Positions 27,343-37,770 of a stretch of DNA of 64,000 nt are shown here, piece after piece. Location: contig NZ_CP047046.1 in the NCBI RefSeq assembly GCF_030408435.1, forward strand, positions 602,572 through 666,571, written 5' to 3'. Both the position numbers and the translations under genes were made by a program. The notes beneath the pieces were generated by a model, which saw only the letters and a program-made list of their open reading frames with translations, was not told the DNA's origin and ran no database searches. The DNA comes from Corynebacterium auriscanis (lineage in GTDB: Bacteria > Actinomycetota > Actinomycetes > Mycobacteriales > Mycobacteriaceae). Positions within the stretch are counted from its first letter, which is position 1. Each line of letters starts with the position of its first letter.

Positions 27343-29037
27343 TTAACGATACCTGCGAACACCGCAGTAGTGGTTAATCAAACTATCCGTCGAGGAATCC
27401 CCCGAATCCGAAGGGGTTCTCCCGCTGACGGCTGGAAGCAGCTCATTGGCTTGCTTCTTCCCCAACTCAACCCCCCACTGGTCGAAGCTGTTGATTCCCC
27501 AGATCACACCTTGGGTGAAAGCAATATGTTCGTAGAGCGCGATTAAAGCGCCCAGTACATCTGGGGTCAACTTATCCGCCAAAATTGTGGTGCTCGGGCG
27601 GTTACCCGGCATGACCTTGTGGGCAATGAGTTCTTCGCTGACCCCCTCTTCCCGCAGCTCATCTGCATTCTTGCCGAAAGCGAGCACGCGCGTCTGCGCG
27701 AAGAAATTGCTCATCAGCATGTCGTGCATGCTGGTTTCGCCATCGGCGGCGATGTGATCGTCGTGAGGATTGCAGAAACCAATGAAGTCAGCAGGAATTA
27801 GGTGGGTGCCTTGGTGCAGCAACTGGAAAAACGCGTGTTGCCCGTTGGTGCCGGGCTCACCCCAGTAAATCTCTCCCGTGGAATAGGGCGTGGTCGAACC
27901 GTCCAATCGGACTGACTTGCCGTTGGACTCCATCATTAATTGCTGGAGGTAGGCGGGGAAGCGGGATAAGTCCTCGCTATAAGGCAAAACCGCATGCGAT
28001 TCCGCGCCTAGGAAGTTGGTGTACCACACTCCGAACAGCGCCATGAGTACTGGCACATTCATCTCCAGTGGTTCCGAACGGAAGTGGTCGTCTACCGCAT
28101 GGAACCCGTCCAAGAATCGCATGAAGTCCTGCGGGCCGATGGCTGCCATCAAACTCAGGCCAATAGCGGAATCGATTGAATACCGTCCACCGACCCAATC
28201 CCAGAAGCCAAACATGTTGGCTACGTCAATGCCGAATTCCTGGACAGCCTCTGCATTAGTAGAAACAGCTACGAAGTGCTTCGCGGTGATGTCCCGCACT
28301 GCTGCGTCACCTTCAACATCGACATCGGCCCGCGAGAGCTCATTCAAAAGCCAGCGACGGGCAGCGTGGGCGTTTGCCAGAGTCTCTGAGGTGGTGAAAG
28401 TCTTCGAAGAGATAACGAAAAGTGTAGATTCAGCATCGAGGCCATCCAGCGTGGCCGACAGGTCAGCTGGGTCAATATTTGAAATGAAATGCGGGGTAAT
28501 ACCCGCGGTCAAATATGGGCGCAGCGCGCGGGCAGCCATGGCCGGGCCCAAATCCGACCCGCCGATTCCAATGTTTACAACATTTTTAATGGTGTGGCCG
28601 GTAACTCCTTGCCAGGCTCCGCTTCGCAGTGCCTTGGCGAAATCGCGCATCCGGCCCAGCACGTCGTGAACGTCCGCGGCAATATCCTGGCCATTTGCGC
28701 TGAATTCGCGCTCGACGGGGACTCGTAGAGCGGTATGGAGTACAGCGCGCTGCTCGGTCGTGTTGATCTTTTCGCCACTGAACATCGCATTGCGACGATC
28801 TTCCAAACGGGCGGCGGTGGCCAACCCCATCAAAAGCCGGAGCGTGCGCTCATCAACTAAGTTTTTCGACAGGTCAACGAGCAATGGACCAATGGAGAAC
28901 GTCATATCGCTCGAGCGCCCCGGTTGCTCGGCGAACAGTTCTCGTAACGAAGTGCCCCTCATTTCGGCGGCATGATCGCGCAATTTCGTCCATTCGTATG
29001 AGGCATCGATGGTTTCACGATGGTCCGCGTTCGTCAC
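27343..29037 (-). CDS. pgi: Glucose-6-phosphate isomerase
   Basis: Interconverts glucose-6-phosphate and fructose-6-phosphate. It shows the PGI signatures [32 protein letters not shown], and [13 protein letters not shown] near the C-terminus. The frame is open to 29067, but TAGGAG lies just before the GTG at 29037 and the protein then begins [10 protein letters not shown], giving 564 residues. The last residues ([13 protein letters not shown]) end normally. It is divergent from the aldehyde dehydrogenase gene. Confidence 0.95.
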   Translation of the reverse strand: MTNADHRETIDASYEWTKLRDHAAEMRGTSLRELFAEQPGRSSDMTFSIGPLLVDLSKNLVDERTLRLLMGLATAARLEDRRNAMFSGEKINTTEQRAVLHTALRVPVEREFSANGQDIAADVHDVLGRMRDFAKALRSGAWQGVTGHTIKNVVNIGIGGSDLGPAMAARALRPYLTAGITPHFISNIDPADLSATLDGLDAESTLFVISSKTFTTSETLANAHAARRWLLNELSRADVDVEGDAAVRDITAKHFVAVSTNAEAVQEFGIDVANMFGFWDWVGGRYSIDSAIGLSLMAAIGPQDFMRFLDGFHAVDDHFRSEPLEMNVPVLMALFGVWYTNFLGAESHAVLPYSEDLSRFPAYLQQLMMESNGKSVRLDGSTTPYSTGEIYWGEPGTNGQHAFFQLLHQGTHLIPADFIGFCNPHDDHIAADGETSMHDMLMSNFFAQTRVLAFGKNADELREEGVSEELIAHKVMPGNRPSTTILADKLTPDVLGALIALYEHIAFTQGVIWGINSFDQWGVELGKKQANELLPAVSGRTPSDSGDSSTDSLINHYCGVRRYR

Positions 29038-29273
29038 AGGAACTCCTAGCAGAATTGGGGGGGGCAACCAAAATACTTACTCACCACGCTAGTGGAAAAA
29101 TTCTCACTGTGCGTGGAGCGGGTCTAATAAACCCGCCCAGCTCATTCCACACCTAGACCCGTCAATTGGCCCGCTGCCGAGCTTTGACAGTCAGTCTCCC
29201 GTTCCCGCTTTCACAGGCAGCCTTCCGTTCCCGCTTTCAGCATGATTCTCCAGACGGTGGCACAGTAGAAGGT

Positions 29274-30782
29274 ATGACTGACAATCTTTTCACCACATTG
29301 CACGTAAACGACCTCACTATTGACGTGCCCACCGGCTTGCTCGTCGGAGGGCAGTGGAAGGCCGGCAGTTCTCACGAATCTTTTGATGTTCTCGACGCCG
29401 CCACGGGTTCCCCCATCACATCTGTCCATAGTGCGACGGAAAAAGACGCGGCGGAGGCCATGGACATCGCCGTGAAAACGCAGGAAGAGTGGGGAAATAC
29501 GGCTCCTCGTGAACGCGCTGAGATTCTGCGCAGAATCTTTGATCTCATCATGGAAAACGATGAGAAGCTCGCTGCACTGCAATCCCTTGAACTCGGTCGC
29601 GCCTTGCCCGATTCACGTGGCGAGGTGACCTATGGCGGTGAATACTTCCGCTGGTTCTCCGAGCGGGCGGTCTCAGATACCGGTGAATACCGAGTGGCGC
29701 CTGGTGGGCGGGGTCGCATCGTGACCATCAAGCAGCCGGTAGGTCCAGCCCTGGCCATCACGCCGTGGAATTTCCCCCTCGCGATGATCGCCCGCAAACT
29801 GGCTCCGGCCTTGGCATCGGGTTGCGTGATGATCGCAAAGCCCGCGCAACTCACTCCTCTGACCATGCTGTTCCTCGCTCAACTGACCAAGGAAGCTGGT
29901 TTGCCTGACGGGGTTTTCCAGGTGTTGCCCACCAAGAGCGCGAAAAACATTTCGGTGTTGTTAGATGACGACCGCCTGAGGAAATTCACCTTCACCGGAT
30001 CCACGGAGGTGGGGCAGATGCTGGCATCGAAGGCAGCCGAAAAGACAATCCGCACGTCTTTAGAGCTCGGTGGTAACGCGCCATTTGTGGTGCTGAATGA
30101 CGCTGATGTTGACCTAGCAGTGGAGGCCGCCGTGACCTCCAAGATGCGTGGGGGAGGACAGGTATGTATTGCCTCGAACCGGTTTATCGTGCACGAAGAT
30201 GTGGCAGATCGGTTTGAGCGCGGCGTCGTCGAAAAACTAGGAGAGTTTGTCCTTGGACCAGGAACTGACGAGAAAACCACGCAGGGGCCGATGGTCAGCG
30301 CCGAGCAGCGTGACAAGGTGGCCGGCATGGTGGAAAAGGCCATCGAAGAGGGGGCCAAGGTGGCGCTGGGTGGGCCAGAGGCCGCCGCGAAGCTGACAGA
30401 AACTCATCCTGACCTCGACCCGAACGGTTTTTGGTACCCAGCCACAGTTCTGACGGACGTTGAACCTGAATTCGAAATTGCCCAACGTGAAATTTTCGGT
30501 CCAGTCCTCGCCGTACAGCGCGTGTCCAGTGACGAGGAAGCGCTCCGCGTTGCCAACGACACGATCTGGGGTTTGGCCGGATATGTCTGTGGGACGGATA
30601 TGAAGAATACGATGCGGTTCGCGGAGCGTATGGAAGCCGGGATGATCGGCGTGAACCGCGGCATTATCTCCGATGCTGCCGCGCCTTTCGGCGGTATGAA
30701 GCAGTCCGGTGTGGGGCGCGAAGGTGGTTTCGAAGGTATCGATGAATACCAAGAAACTAAGTATCTCGCGCTCGATATTTAA
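29274..30782 (+). CDS. Succinate-semialdehyde dehydrogenase-type aldehyde dehydrogenase
   Basis: A 502-residue NAD(P)-dependent aldehyde dehydrogenase, closest in pattern to succinate-semialdehyde dehydrogenases (GabD). Catalytic residues are E264 in SLELGGNAP and C298 in GGQVCIASNR; the cofactor site FTFTGSTEVGQ is intact. The start is the ATG at 29274 with AGAAGG just upstream; the frame is open further, into a stretch with a repeated TTCCCGCTTTCA motif. No GABA transaminase gene lies nearby, so the substrate is unproven. Confidence 0.88.
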   Translation: MTDNLFTTLHVNDLTIDVPTGLLVGGQWKAGSSHESFDVLDAATGSPITSVHSATEKDAAEAMDIAVKTQEEWGNTAPRERAEILRRIFDLIMENDEKLAALQSLELGRALPDSRGEVTYGGEYFRWFSERAVSDTGEYRVAPGGRGRIVTIKQPVGPALAITPWNFPLAMIARKLAPALASGCVMIAKPAQLTPLTMLFLAQLTKEAGLPDGVFQVLPTKSAKNISVLLDDDRLRKFTFTGSTEVGQMLASKAAEKTIRTSLELGGNAPFVVLNDADVDLAVEAAVTSKMRGGGQVCIASNRFIVHEDVADRFERGVVEKLGEFVLGPGTDEKTTQGPMVSAEQRDKVAGMVEKAIEEGAKVALGGPEAAAKLTETHPDLDPNGFWYPATVLTDVEPEFEIAQREIFGPVLAVQRVSSDEEALRVANDTIWGLAGYVCGTDMKNTMRFAERMEAGMIGVNRGIISDAAAPFGGMKQSGVGREGGFEGIDEYQETKYLALDI

Positions 30783-30813
30783 ACCTGACCAACCCTTGCG
30801 TAAAGTCATGGTC

Positions 30814-31353
30814 ATGAGAATTGGTGTTTTTGTTGGATCAATCCGACGTGAAGGCCGTGGTGCGACCATCGGCAAGTGGGTCCTGGATTCCGTTGCCGAT
30901 GTAGCTGGCGCGGAATTCGGACTGATGGATCTGAAGGATTTCAATGTTCCGTTGTTGGACGTACCTTATATGCCGGCCGGCTGCGAGGGCAGCTATCCCG
31001 ACCCTGAGGTGCAGCGATTTGCCGATGCGGTTGCGTCCTACGATGGTTTTATCTTCGTTACCCCGGAATACAACGGGGGAGTTCCTGGGCCGATGAAGAA
31101 CGCTGTGGATCACTTGATGGTTGAATGGTCGGGCAAGCCCGTGGCTTTCGTCGGCTACGGCGGAAATGGTGCGGCCCGGGCCGTCACCGCTTGGCGGCCG
31201 ATCGTGAAGAACTTCAAGATGCGGGATGTAGAGAACGCGTTGGCACTCAACGTGTTCGGCGAAGATGCACAAGGTGAGGAATTCGCTCCCCGTCCCGAAA
31301 AGGCTGAAGAACTCAAGGCAATTGTTGCGGAGTTGTTGAAAGAAGAAGCGTAA
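30814..31353 (+). CDS. NAD(P)H-dependent FMN reductase / quinone reductase
   Basis: A 179-residue flavodoxin-fold reductase. It starts MRIGVFVGSIRREGRGATIGKW, the flavin-phosphate loop, and has FVTPEYNGGVPGPMKNAVDHL, the hallmark of the NADPH-dependent FMN reductase family (azoreductase or chromate/quinone reductase type). I chose the ATG at 30814 because TAAAGT lies exactly 7 nt upstream, the spacing of leaderless corynebacterial genes; 30808 is an in-frame alternative. It follows the aldehyde dehydrogenase closely and is followed by two strong hairpins. Confidence 0.88.
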   Translation: MRIGVFVGSIRREGRGATIGKWVLDSVADVAGAEFGLMDLKDFNVPLLDVPYMPAGCEGSYPDPEVQRFADAVASYDGFIFVTPEYNGGVPGPMKNAVDHLMVEWSGKPVAFVGYGGNGAARAVTAWRPIVKNFKMRDVENALALNVFGEDAQGEEFAPRPEKAEELKAIVAELLKEEA

Positions 31354-31356
31354 GGG

Positions 31357-31438
31357 AAGAAGTCCCAGACTCAGCGAAGCTGATCCTAGGACTTCTTGCA
31401 ATAACGACGGGCCCCGGCTGCAGAAGCGGGGCCCGTTT
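31357..31438 (+). terminator. Two consecutive terminator hairpins
   Basis: AAGAAGTCC (31357-31365) pairs with GGACTTCTT (31389-31397), with an inner CAGC/GCTG helix. Then CGGGCCCCG (31408-31416) pairs with CGGGGCCCG (31427-31435), followed by TTT. The second may also serve the convergent acyltransferase gene. Confidence 0.8.
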
Positions 31439-31549
31439 CGCATGTCTACAGTGTGCCTCTGCGTTATCTCCCATTGCTTGTAGCCGTTTCGCTTGTCGTA
31501 CGGCGTTGAGCTAGGCCCTTGGGTTGCAACCAACTAGGTTGCATGGCTC

Positions 31550-34500
31550 CTAGCTGGCTACCGGGCACGTGAGGGGTGGTTCTTGTTTACCCGACGCCGC
31601 GGTTTTGAGCGCATCCGTGATCGCTCGAACGTAAAGGTTTGCCCGCTCCGGCTTAGGGTGCACACGATCGCTATATAAGGCCTCAGGGTTATCAGCAGCT
31701 AACTGGCACCACATGGCAGGAAAAACATTCGGCCGAGTTTTTGCGAAACTGATGACCTGCTGCGCGGCATCGGAGATTCCAGGTACTGGCCCATAGGGAG
31801 CCACTACAATCACAGTGCGATCTGGGCCGATGACATCCAGCATGCGCTCCAATTGGCCTGGAAAGGCTTGCCCGTTTGTACCGAAGCCTAGGACAACCGT
31901 GTTGCGGAGTTTCTTTTGCGCCTTCAGGTTTTCCAAGACTGGTTCGCCGCCACTGTAATGGCGGGACACATCGGCATCGACGAATATGCCCGGGTAGCGT
32001 TTCGTCAGCGCGTTGTAGCTGGCCAACATCACCGAGTCGCCAATGGCTGTGATTGCCTTTCCCTTGGGAAGCTGGTGGCTCTTGATGGGGGAAGCCATCG
32101 GATCGGCAGCCGCACCCGTTGCTTGGCTTTGGTTAGCGGAGGCCACACGCTGCTTTTGCTGTTCTTGCTGAGCGGCCAATGCCTGCAACTGCTTCTCCAC
32201 ATTGGTTTGAGCGGGTGCCGTCAAGATAGCTACCACCATGCCTACACAAATCAAGCTTGCGGTGGCAGTGGTAGCGGCCAACCGGGGGCCCTTTAGCGTG
32301 GTAACGGTCTTACGATAGCCCTGCTTTCGGAAAGGATTCTCCACGTAGTGGTACGTAGCGTAAGTACAAGCCAACGTTGCTATCAAAGCACTGACCGGAA
32401 CCCCTACCTTGGTGGCGAAGTTACCGTGCATGTCCATGGTCTGCGTGTAGAGCTGCTTGAACATCAAAAACAGCGGCCAGTGCCACAAGTAGAGGCTGAA
32501 GGAGCGGTCGCCAAACCAGGCCAATCCGGGGTGGGACAATACGCGTACGAGGCTGCCCCGGCCACGCACTGACAGGGCCACCAACCAGCCGGTGAGCAAA
32601 CTAGCGATCAGCAATCCACCGCGGTAGGTGAAACTAGACGTGTCTTGGACCGTCAAAAACATCAGGATGAGAGCGACAAAACCTGCCCATGCAGCGACCT
32701 CAACATTCAATTTCAGGCGGGCTGAGGCACCGGTGGAAGACGAAGCGGGGGCGCTCGTGGGCGTCAAGAAAGAAGACCCCCGGGACACCATAAAAGCGAT
32801 AGCGGCGCCCACAGCTAAACCAAAAGCATGTGTATCAGTACCGAAGTACACTCGCGTTGGATCGTCCTGCGGGTTGTAGAGAACCAGCATTGCGGCGAAC
32901 GATGCGATACCGATGGCCATTGTTACGTAGAGCAACAGGGACAAATGGTCGCGTTCAGTGCGTTTGCGAGTACCGATGGCGAGAATCGCCAAGACCAGCA
33001 AAGGCCAGAACAAGTAGAATTGCTCTTCAATGGATAGGGACCAGTAGTGGGTAAAGATGTTTAGGTCTGCATCGGAAAAGTAACTGCCCGATTCCGCGAT
33101 CTGGCCCCAGTTGCTGACAAATAGCGCACTAGTAACCGCGTGATAACCGATCTTGACCGCGATATCACCGCGGAAAAGCGATACCAACGCAGTACAGACG
33201 GCAATGACAATCAACGCGGCGGGGAGAATTCGGCGTACCCTTCGTAGCCAAAACTGTTTGAGGCTGATGCGCCCAGTCTTTCGATACTCCTTTACTAGGA
33301 GAAACGTGATGAGGTAACCCGAAAGCACGAAGAAAACGTCCACGCCCATGAACCCCCCAGGAACGAGGTTGGGCCAAAAGTGGTACAACAAAACCGCGAT
33401 GACCGCGATGCCACGCACGCCGTCCAAGCCCGGGATGTGGCGCCGCTGTGGAACAGGGCGGGGGGAGGGAGAAATGGCGCGGGAGCGCGCCGGGGTGCGC
33501 TTGGTCGATTGCGCCGGGGAAGGCTTGGCCGACTGTGCTGGTGTGGTTTTAGTTGGCTGGGCAGTAGTAGTTGGCTTGGTCGGTTGCGCCGGGGAAGGCT
33601 TGGCCGACTGTGCTGGTGTGGTTTTAGTTGGCTGGGCAGTAGTAGTTGCCTTGGTCGGTTGCGCCGGGGAAGGCTTGGCCGACTGTGCTGGTGTGGCTTT
33701 TGTTGGCTGGGCAGTAGTAGTTGGCTTGGTCGGTTGCGCCGGGGACGGTCCGGTTAGTTGTGCCGGGGACGTTGCGGCAGGAGTATTCTCCCTGCGACGC
33801 TCTTGTGGCGCAGCCGGCCGAGCGCTGGCTTGAGGAGCGAGAGTCTGTGACGTGGAAGTGTCGTTGTTTTCGTTCCGTGTTTGAACTGGCGCACTGTACT
33901 GGGTATTTGATTGTGTGTCGGTTTTGGGCGTACGTGATTGAGGGGTTGAGCTAGCGCGTTTGGTGGCAGTTTTGCGGGCCTCCACGCTGCGTTGCAGACT
34001 TGGTGCCTTCGTCGCACTGGGGAAAGAGCTTGCCGGCTTGGGCTGAAAAGCAGTTGCTTCGCGTGTGTGAGGACTGGTTGCCTTGCGATGCGGCAGCGAT
34101 GCCCGCGACTTGCCGTAGCGACCGGCCGAACGGGAGGCGCGGAGTCGTTCCGCGCGAGCTTCCCGCATCTTTCGTGTCTCGCGAGCATCGCGGATGCGCT
34201 TCATGTGCGCTGCGGCAGGCTTGTTTTCCGAGGCTTTGCCGCGACTGCTGCTTTCTTCGTGCACGGGTGTGTGCGATTCCGCTTTCTCCCCACTGCTCTT
34301 GGTGCCCGCACTTGCCTTAGTGTTCGAGCTGTTCTTGGAGCCAGGGTCCTGCGTGGCGGCAGCGGCTGGTTGCATGCCTGCACTTGCCTTAGTGCTCGAA
34401 ACCTGCTTCGGCGCGTGGCGTTGCAGGGAGTCAGAAGAATCAGTATCTGTGGGATTCTGAATTGCGGAGAAACGCTTGCGGACTCGCGGGGTAACATGCT

Positions 34501-34552
34501 CGCGCACGAAGGCGGTGCTATCTTTGCGAATCTTGCGGAAGAAATCGGGCAT
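31550..34552 (-). CDS. OafA/YrhL-type membrane acyltransferase with SGNH domain
   Basis: A 1000-residue protein in three parts. Residues 1-370 are Ala/Thr/Pro/Lys-rich, low complexity, with 25-residue repeats (KPSPAQPTK...TTPAQSA). Residues about 373-760 are an acyltransferase-3 domain with about ten membrane segments, starting PGLDGVRGIAVIAVLLYHF and containing VDVFFVLSGYLITFLL and YWSLSIEEQFYLFWP. The end is an extracytoplasmic SGNH-like domain with AIGDSVMLASYNAL near residue 838 and DRVHPKPERA. Such proteins O-acylate cell-envelope polymers. The 370-residue basic repeat tail is unusual. Confidence 0.88.
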   Translation of the reverse strand: MPDFFRKIRKDSTAFVREHVTPRVRKRFSAIQNPTDTDSSDSLQRHAPKQVSSTKASAGMQPAAAATQDPGSKNSSNTKASAGTKSSGEKAESHTPVHEESSSRGKASENKPAAAHMKRIRDARETRKMREARAERLRASRSAGRYGKSRASLPHRKATSPHTREATAFQPKPASSFPSATKAPSLQRSVEARKTATKRASSTPQSRTPKTDTQSNTQYSAPVQTRNENNDTSTSQTLAPQASARPAAPQERRRENTPAATSPAQLTGPSPAQPTKPTTTAQPTKATPAQSAKPSPAQPTKATTTAQPTKTTPAQSAKPSPAQPTKPTTTAQPTKTTPAQSAKPSPAQSTKRTPARSRAISPSPRPVPQRRHIPGLDGVRGIAVIAVLLYHFWPNLVPGGFMGVDVFFVLSGYLITFLLVKEYRKTGRISLKQFWLRRVRRILPAALIVIAVCTALVSLFRGDIAVKIGYHAVTSALFVSNWGQIAESGSYFSDADLNIFTHYWSLSIEEQFYLFWPLLVLAILAIGTRKRTERDHLSLLLYVTMAIGIASFAAMLVLYNPQDDPTRVYFGTDTHAFGLAVGAAIAFMVSRGSSFLTPTSAPASSSTGASARLKLNVEVAAWAGFVALILMFLTVQDTSSFTYRGGLLIASLLTGWLVALSVRGRGSLVRVLSHPGLAWFGDRSFSLYLWHWPLFLMFKQLYTQTMDMHGNFATKVGVPVSALIATLACTYATYHYVENPFRKQGYRKTVTTLKGPRLAATTATASLICVGMVVAILTAPAQTNVEKQLQALAAQQEQQKQRVASANQSQATGAAADPMASPIKSHQLPKGKAITAIGDSVMLASYNALTKRYPGIFVDADVSRHYSGGEPVLENLKAQKKLRNTVVLGFGTNGQAFPGQLERMLDVIGPDRTVIVVAPYGPVPGISDAAQQVISFAKTRPNVFPAMWCQLAADNPEALYSDRVHPKPERANLYVRAITDALKTAASGKQEPPLTCPVAS
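33511..33755 (-). repeat. 75-bp in-frame tandem repeat in the acyltransferase gene
   Basis: Units begin at 33511, 33586, 33661 and 33736, exactly 75 bp apart, the last one partial. Each encodes 25 Pro/Ala/Thr/Lys-rich residues in the N-terminal tail. Confidence 0.95.
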
Positions 34553-34609
34553 AGGAAGAGCAGTCAGATGTAGAGGAGAGTGAATGTGGGATAAAGGTGG
34601 ATTTCTAGT

Positions 34610-35461
34610 CTATTTCTCTGCAGCTAAGTAACCCAACACGGCCTCGTGAAGTGCGCCGTTCGTAGCTAACGCGGAACCACCGTGCGGGCCCTCCTCCCCT
34701 GTAACCGAAGTAAAGCGCCCGCCAGCTTCGCTGATAATGGGTACCAGCGCAGCGAGGTCCCACAGGGAAACCTCCGGTTCCGCTGCGATATCCACTGCCC
34801 CTTCTGCGACTAACATGTAGGACCAGAAGTCGCCGTAGCCACGGAGGCGCCAGGCGTCGTCGGTCAAAGAAATCAGCTGCTCCCGCAAACCGCAATCTGC
34901 CCAGCCAGACAGCGAGGAAATAGCCACAGATGAGTCACCGATTGAGGTCACCCCAGAAACGCGTAGAGAACGCGGCTCAGCGGATGGGATAGGATGATCC
35001 GCCCCCAAGGCTGCAGGGGTGGAAAACGAACGCCACGCTCCCATGGTGTCAGCGGCCCACCACCGGCGCGTGAGGGCAGGTGCGGAGACAACTCCGACGA
35101 CCGGCTTGCCATCTTCCAATAGAGCGATGAGCGTAGCCCACACTGGCACACCGCGCACGAAGTTCTTGGTGCCATCGATTGGGTCGATGACCCACTGGCG
35201 CCCCTGGAACGTTGCGGAACCACCGAATTCCTCGCCGAGGATCTCGTCCTCCGGATAGTGGGTGGCGATGATGGAGCGAAGTTCCTGCTCCACCGCGGTA
35301 TCGGCATCACTGACAGGGGTCAGGTCTGGCTTTGTTTCAACGCGCAGATCAGTGGATTCAAACCGTGACATGGTGATGTGATCCGCGGCATCCGCCAAGC
35401 TCAGAGCAAGGGTGAGATCAGCGGAGTAGCTGGAGGATGCGGAGCTTGGCGATTCAGTCAT
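34610..35461 (-). CDS. hisN: Histidinol-phosphatase, inositol-monophosphatase type
   Basis: A 283-residue magnesium-dependent phosphatase. Metal-site motifs are GEEFG (about 76-80), [12 protein letters not shown] (90-101) and [17 protein letters not shown] near the C-terminus. In C. glutamicum the equivalent gene beside an IMPase gene and prfB is hisN, which makes histidinol from its phosphate; I assign it by that position and the F in TKNF. A TAGCAT hexamer 6 nt before the ATG suggests leaderless transcription. Confidence 0.85.
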   Translation of the reverse strand: MTESPSSASSSYSADLTLALSLADAADHITMSRFESTDLRVETKPDLTPVSDADTAVEQELRSIIATHYPEDEILGEEFGGSATFQGRQWVIDPIDGTKNFVRGVPVWATLIALLEDGKPVVGVVSAPALTRRWWAADTMGAWRSFSTPAALGADHPIPSAEPRSLRVSGVTSIGDSSVAISSLSGWADCGLREQLISLTDDAWRLRGYGDFWSYMLVAEGAVDIAAEPEVSLWDLAALVPIISEAGGRFTSVTGEEGPHGGSALATNGALHEAVLGYLAAEK

Positions 35462-35572
35462 AGGGTTATGCTAGCGTGCCTTGTGCTAAATACAAGAACC
35501 TCAAAGTCACAGGTTGCTGTGAATTCCTGGGGCAGCAAGTAATTATTGTGACTTCTGGGCGTTCGGGGGGTG

Positions 35573-36430
35573 CTAGGCCTGCTGAATTCTTTCCGACGCC
35601 ACATCCACCGCGGCTGGCGAACCTGCAATGGACCACGTAGTTCCCTGGCCTTCGACCCGTACAGTCTTGCCTCCAGCGCCTTCAACGAGAGCTTGGCCGG
35701 GTAGCCAATCCCAGCTCTTCACGCTTCGCTGCATCCAGCAACCCAGCTGGCCTGCAGCCACGCTTCCAAGATCCACGGAAGCAGAGCCGAACATTCTGGT
35801 CGTAGCAAATTCTTGAACTACGGACTGCCAAGCGGTAGCGATGCGTGGTTGCGCGAAATCGGTGGGGTGCAAGTAGCCGCTGAGGCAGGTTTGTTCCGGG
35901 GGAGCTGTGGACGCGCGGATGGGCTTGCCATCTAAGGTAGTGGGGATATCCGGTCCGCCGAACCAAGTTTGGCCCATGGCCGGGCGGTGCACGGCGCCGA
36001 AGATCACCCGATCGGGGTTCTCTGGTGAGCCTTCCACCAAGGCCAGTGCGGAACACCAGTAATCCGATCCGATGGTGAAATTGTATGTGCCATCCACGGG
36101 GTCGATGACCCAGGTGCGACCCGATGTGGATTGTTGTTGGGTGCCTTCTTCACCGAGCAGGCCGTCCTCGGGGCGGAATGCGCGTAAAACGTCAGCAATA
36201 AACTTTTCAGCTGCACGGTCGGCAGCGGTGACCACATCACTGACGGAAGTTTTAGTCTCCGTTGTTAAACCAGACTCGCGCATGCGCCAAGCCAAGCGAC
36301 CGGCATTAAATACGAGCGCTTGGGCGAGGTGTTCATCAGTATCGTCGACATGCGCCACCATGAACGTCTTAATGATCGCGTCGAGCATGTCCTGTGGGAT
36401 CGGTGAGTTATCGGAAGCCATGAACTCCAT
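35573..36430 (-). CDS. Inositol monophosphatase family protein
   Basis: A 285-residue phosphatase with LLGEEGT (91-97), [12 protein letters not shown] (107-118) and [17 protein letters not shown] at the C-terminal end. It is a paralogue of the downstream hisN; the two lie in line on the minus strand 111 bp apart. The substrate could be inositol-1-phosphate, used for phosphatidylinositol or mycothiol-type compounds, but this is not shown by the sequence. Starts at 36430 and 36421 are both possible. Divergent from prfB with about 30 bp between starts. Confidence 0.85.
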   Translation of the reverse strand: MEFMASDNSPIPQDMLDAIIKTFMVAHVDDTDEHLAQALVFNAGRLAWRMRESGLTTETKTSVSDVVTAADRAAEKFIADVLRAFRPEDGLLGEEGTQQQSTSGRTWVIDPVDGTYNFTIGSDYWCSALALVEGSPENPDRVIFGAVHRPAMGQTWFGGPDIPTTLDGKPIRASTAPPEQTCLSGYLHPTDFAQPRIATAWQSVVQEFATTRMFGSASVDLGSVAAGQLGCWMQRSVKSWDWLPGQALVEGAGGKTVRVEGQGTTWSIAGSPAAVDVASERIQQA

Positions 36431-36460
36431 TGTGCCTACCAGCGGGTAAACTTGCCCACT

Positions 36461-37591
36461 ATGCAGATGGAAGTCACGACCGACCTGAAAGAACTAGACA
36501 GCACTCTCACCACCATTGAGAAAGTACTGGACTTGGATGCGTTGGCCGATTCCGTTCGGGAACTGGAAGATCGGGCAGCCGATCCCAGTTTGTGGGACGA
36601 TCCGGACCACGCCCAAAAGGTGACTTCCGCTCTCTCACGCGCCCAGGGACAACTCCGGAAAGTGACCTCGCTGCGACAGCGGCTCGAGGACCTACCGGTG
36701 ATGTACGACATGGCAGATGAAGCCGCTTCGGAAGACCCAGATTCCGCCCAAGAGGCCCTGGAAATGGCCGATGATGAGCGTGCGGAACTGCGCAGGGAAA
36801 TCGAATCCTTGGAAGTCACCACCATGCTGTCCGGCGAGTACGATCAGCGCGAGGCAGTCGTGAACATTCGTTCCGGTGCCGGCGGCGTGGATGCCGCCGA
36901 CTGGGCGGAGATGCTTATGCGGATGTACACGCGGTGGGCCGACAAATCCGGTTACAAGGTGGACATTTATGACATTTCCTATGCGGAAGAGGCGGGTATC
37001 AAGTCGGCCACCTTCGTGGTGCATGGGGAGTACATGTACGGCACGCTGTCCGTGGAACAGGGGGCCCACCGATTGGTGCGCCTGAGCCCGTTCGGTAGCG
37101 GTGGCGACAAACGTCAGACCTCCTTCGCGGAGGTTGAGGTATTGCCGGTCGTGGAGCAAACCGACCACATCGACATTCCCGATGCTGAAATGCGCGTCGA
37201 CGTCTACCGGTCCTCCGGCCCGGGTGGTCAGTCGGTGAACACCACCGATTCTGCGGTTCGTTTGACGCACATTCCCACCGGGATCGTGGTTACCTGCCAA
37301 AACGAGAAGTCCCAGATCCAGAACAAAGCTAGTGCACTGCGCGTGCTCCAAGCGAAACTGCTGGAGCGCAAGCGTCAAGAAGAACGCGCGGAAATGGATG
37401 CTCTCGGTGCCGGAGGTAATGCCTCATGGGGTAACCAAATGCGTTCCTATGTCTTGCACCCGTACCAAATGGTGAAGGACTTGCGCACCAATTACGAGGT
37501 CAATGATCCGTCTAAGGTTTTGGACGGCGACCTGGATGGGTTTCTTGAAGCGGGAATCCGCTGGCGAATGTCCCAGGTGAACGAGGACTAA
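36461..37591 (+). CDS. prfB: Peptide chain release factor 2
   Basis: Recognises UGA and UAA stop codons and releases the peptide. It has SPF at 209-211, the RF2 codon-recognition tripeptide, and GGQ at 255-257 within [15 protein letters not shown]. There is no programmed frameshift: the frame is continuous, as in other actinobacteria. I place the start at the ATG at 36461, because TAAACT (36447-36452) lies 8 nt upstream and no SD is present, typical of leaderless genes; this gives 376 residues. Confidence 0.95.
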   Translation: MQMEVTTDLKELDSTLTTIEKVLDLDALADSVRELEDRAADPSLWDDPDHAQKVTSALSRAQGQLRKVTSLRQRLEDLPVMYDMADEAASEDPDSAQEALEMADDERAELRREIESLEVTTMLSGEYDQREAVVNIRSGAGGVDAADWAEMLMRMYTRWADKSGYKVDIYDISYAEEAGIKSATFVVHGEYMYGTLSVEQGAHRLVRLSPFGSGGDKRQTSFAEVEVLPVVEQTDHIDIPDAEMRVDVYRSSGPGGQSVNTTDSAVRLTHIPTGIVVTCQNEKSQIQNKASALRVLQAKLLERKRQEERAEMDALGAGGNASWGNQMRSYVLHPYQMVKDLRTNYEVNDPSKVLDGDLDGFLEAGIRWRMSQVNED

Positions 37592-37702
37592 TCGTTCTGT
37601 GGCGCGGCGAGGTGGCGTCGGGATAAAAGCAGCGGTGACCCCCACGAGCAAGAAATGATCGACGGCGGGGCAGGGGGGTGCCGGGATAAAAAGACGTAGA
37701 AA

Positions 37703-37728
37703 CCCCTAGGCCACGCAAGACCTAGGGG
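37703..37728 (-). terminator. Terminator of putA
   Basis: CCCCTAGG and CCTAGGGG form a perfect 8-bp stem around 10 nt. On the minus strand it is followed by TTTCTACGTCTTTTT. Two GGGATAAAA-containing near-repeats lie on its far side at about 37619-37690. Confidence 0.85.
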
Positions 37729-37770
37729 CAGGGAGATGGCCCGGCTACAACGAGGGCCAAAGCACACTGA

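Noticed and set aside
36452..36461. Upstream TTG start for prfB and a programmed frameshift
   Set aside because: The frame is continuous without an internal TGA, and a TAAACT box directly before the ATG indicates a leaderless start.
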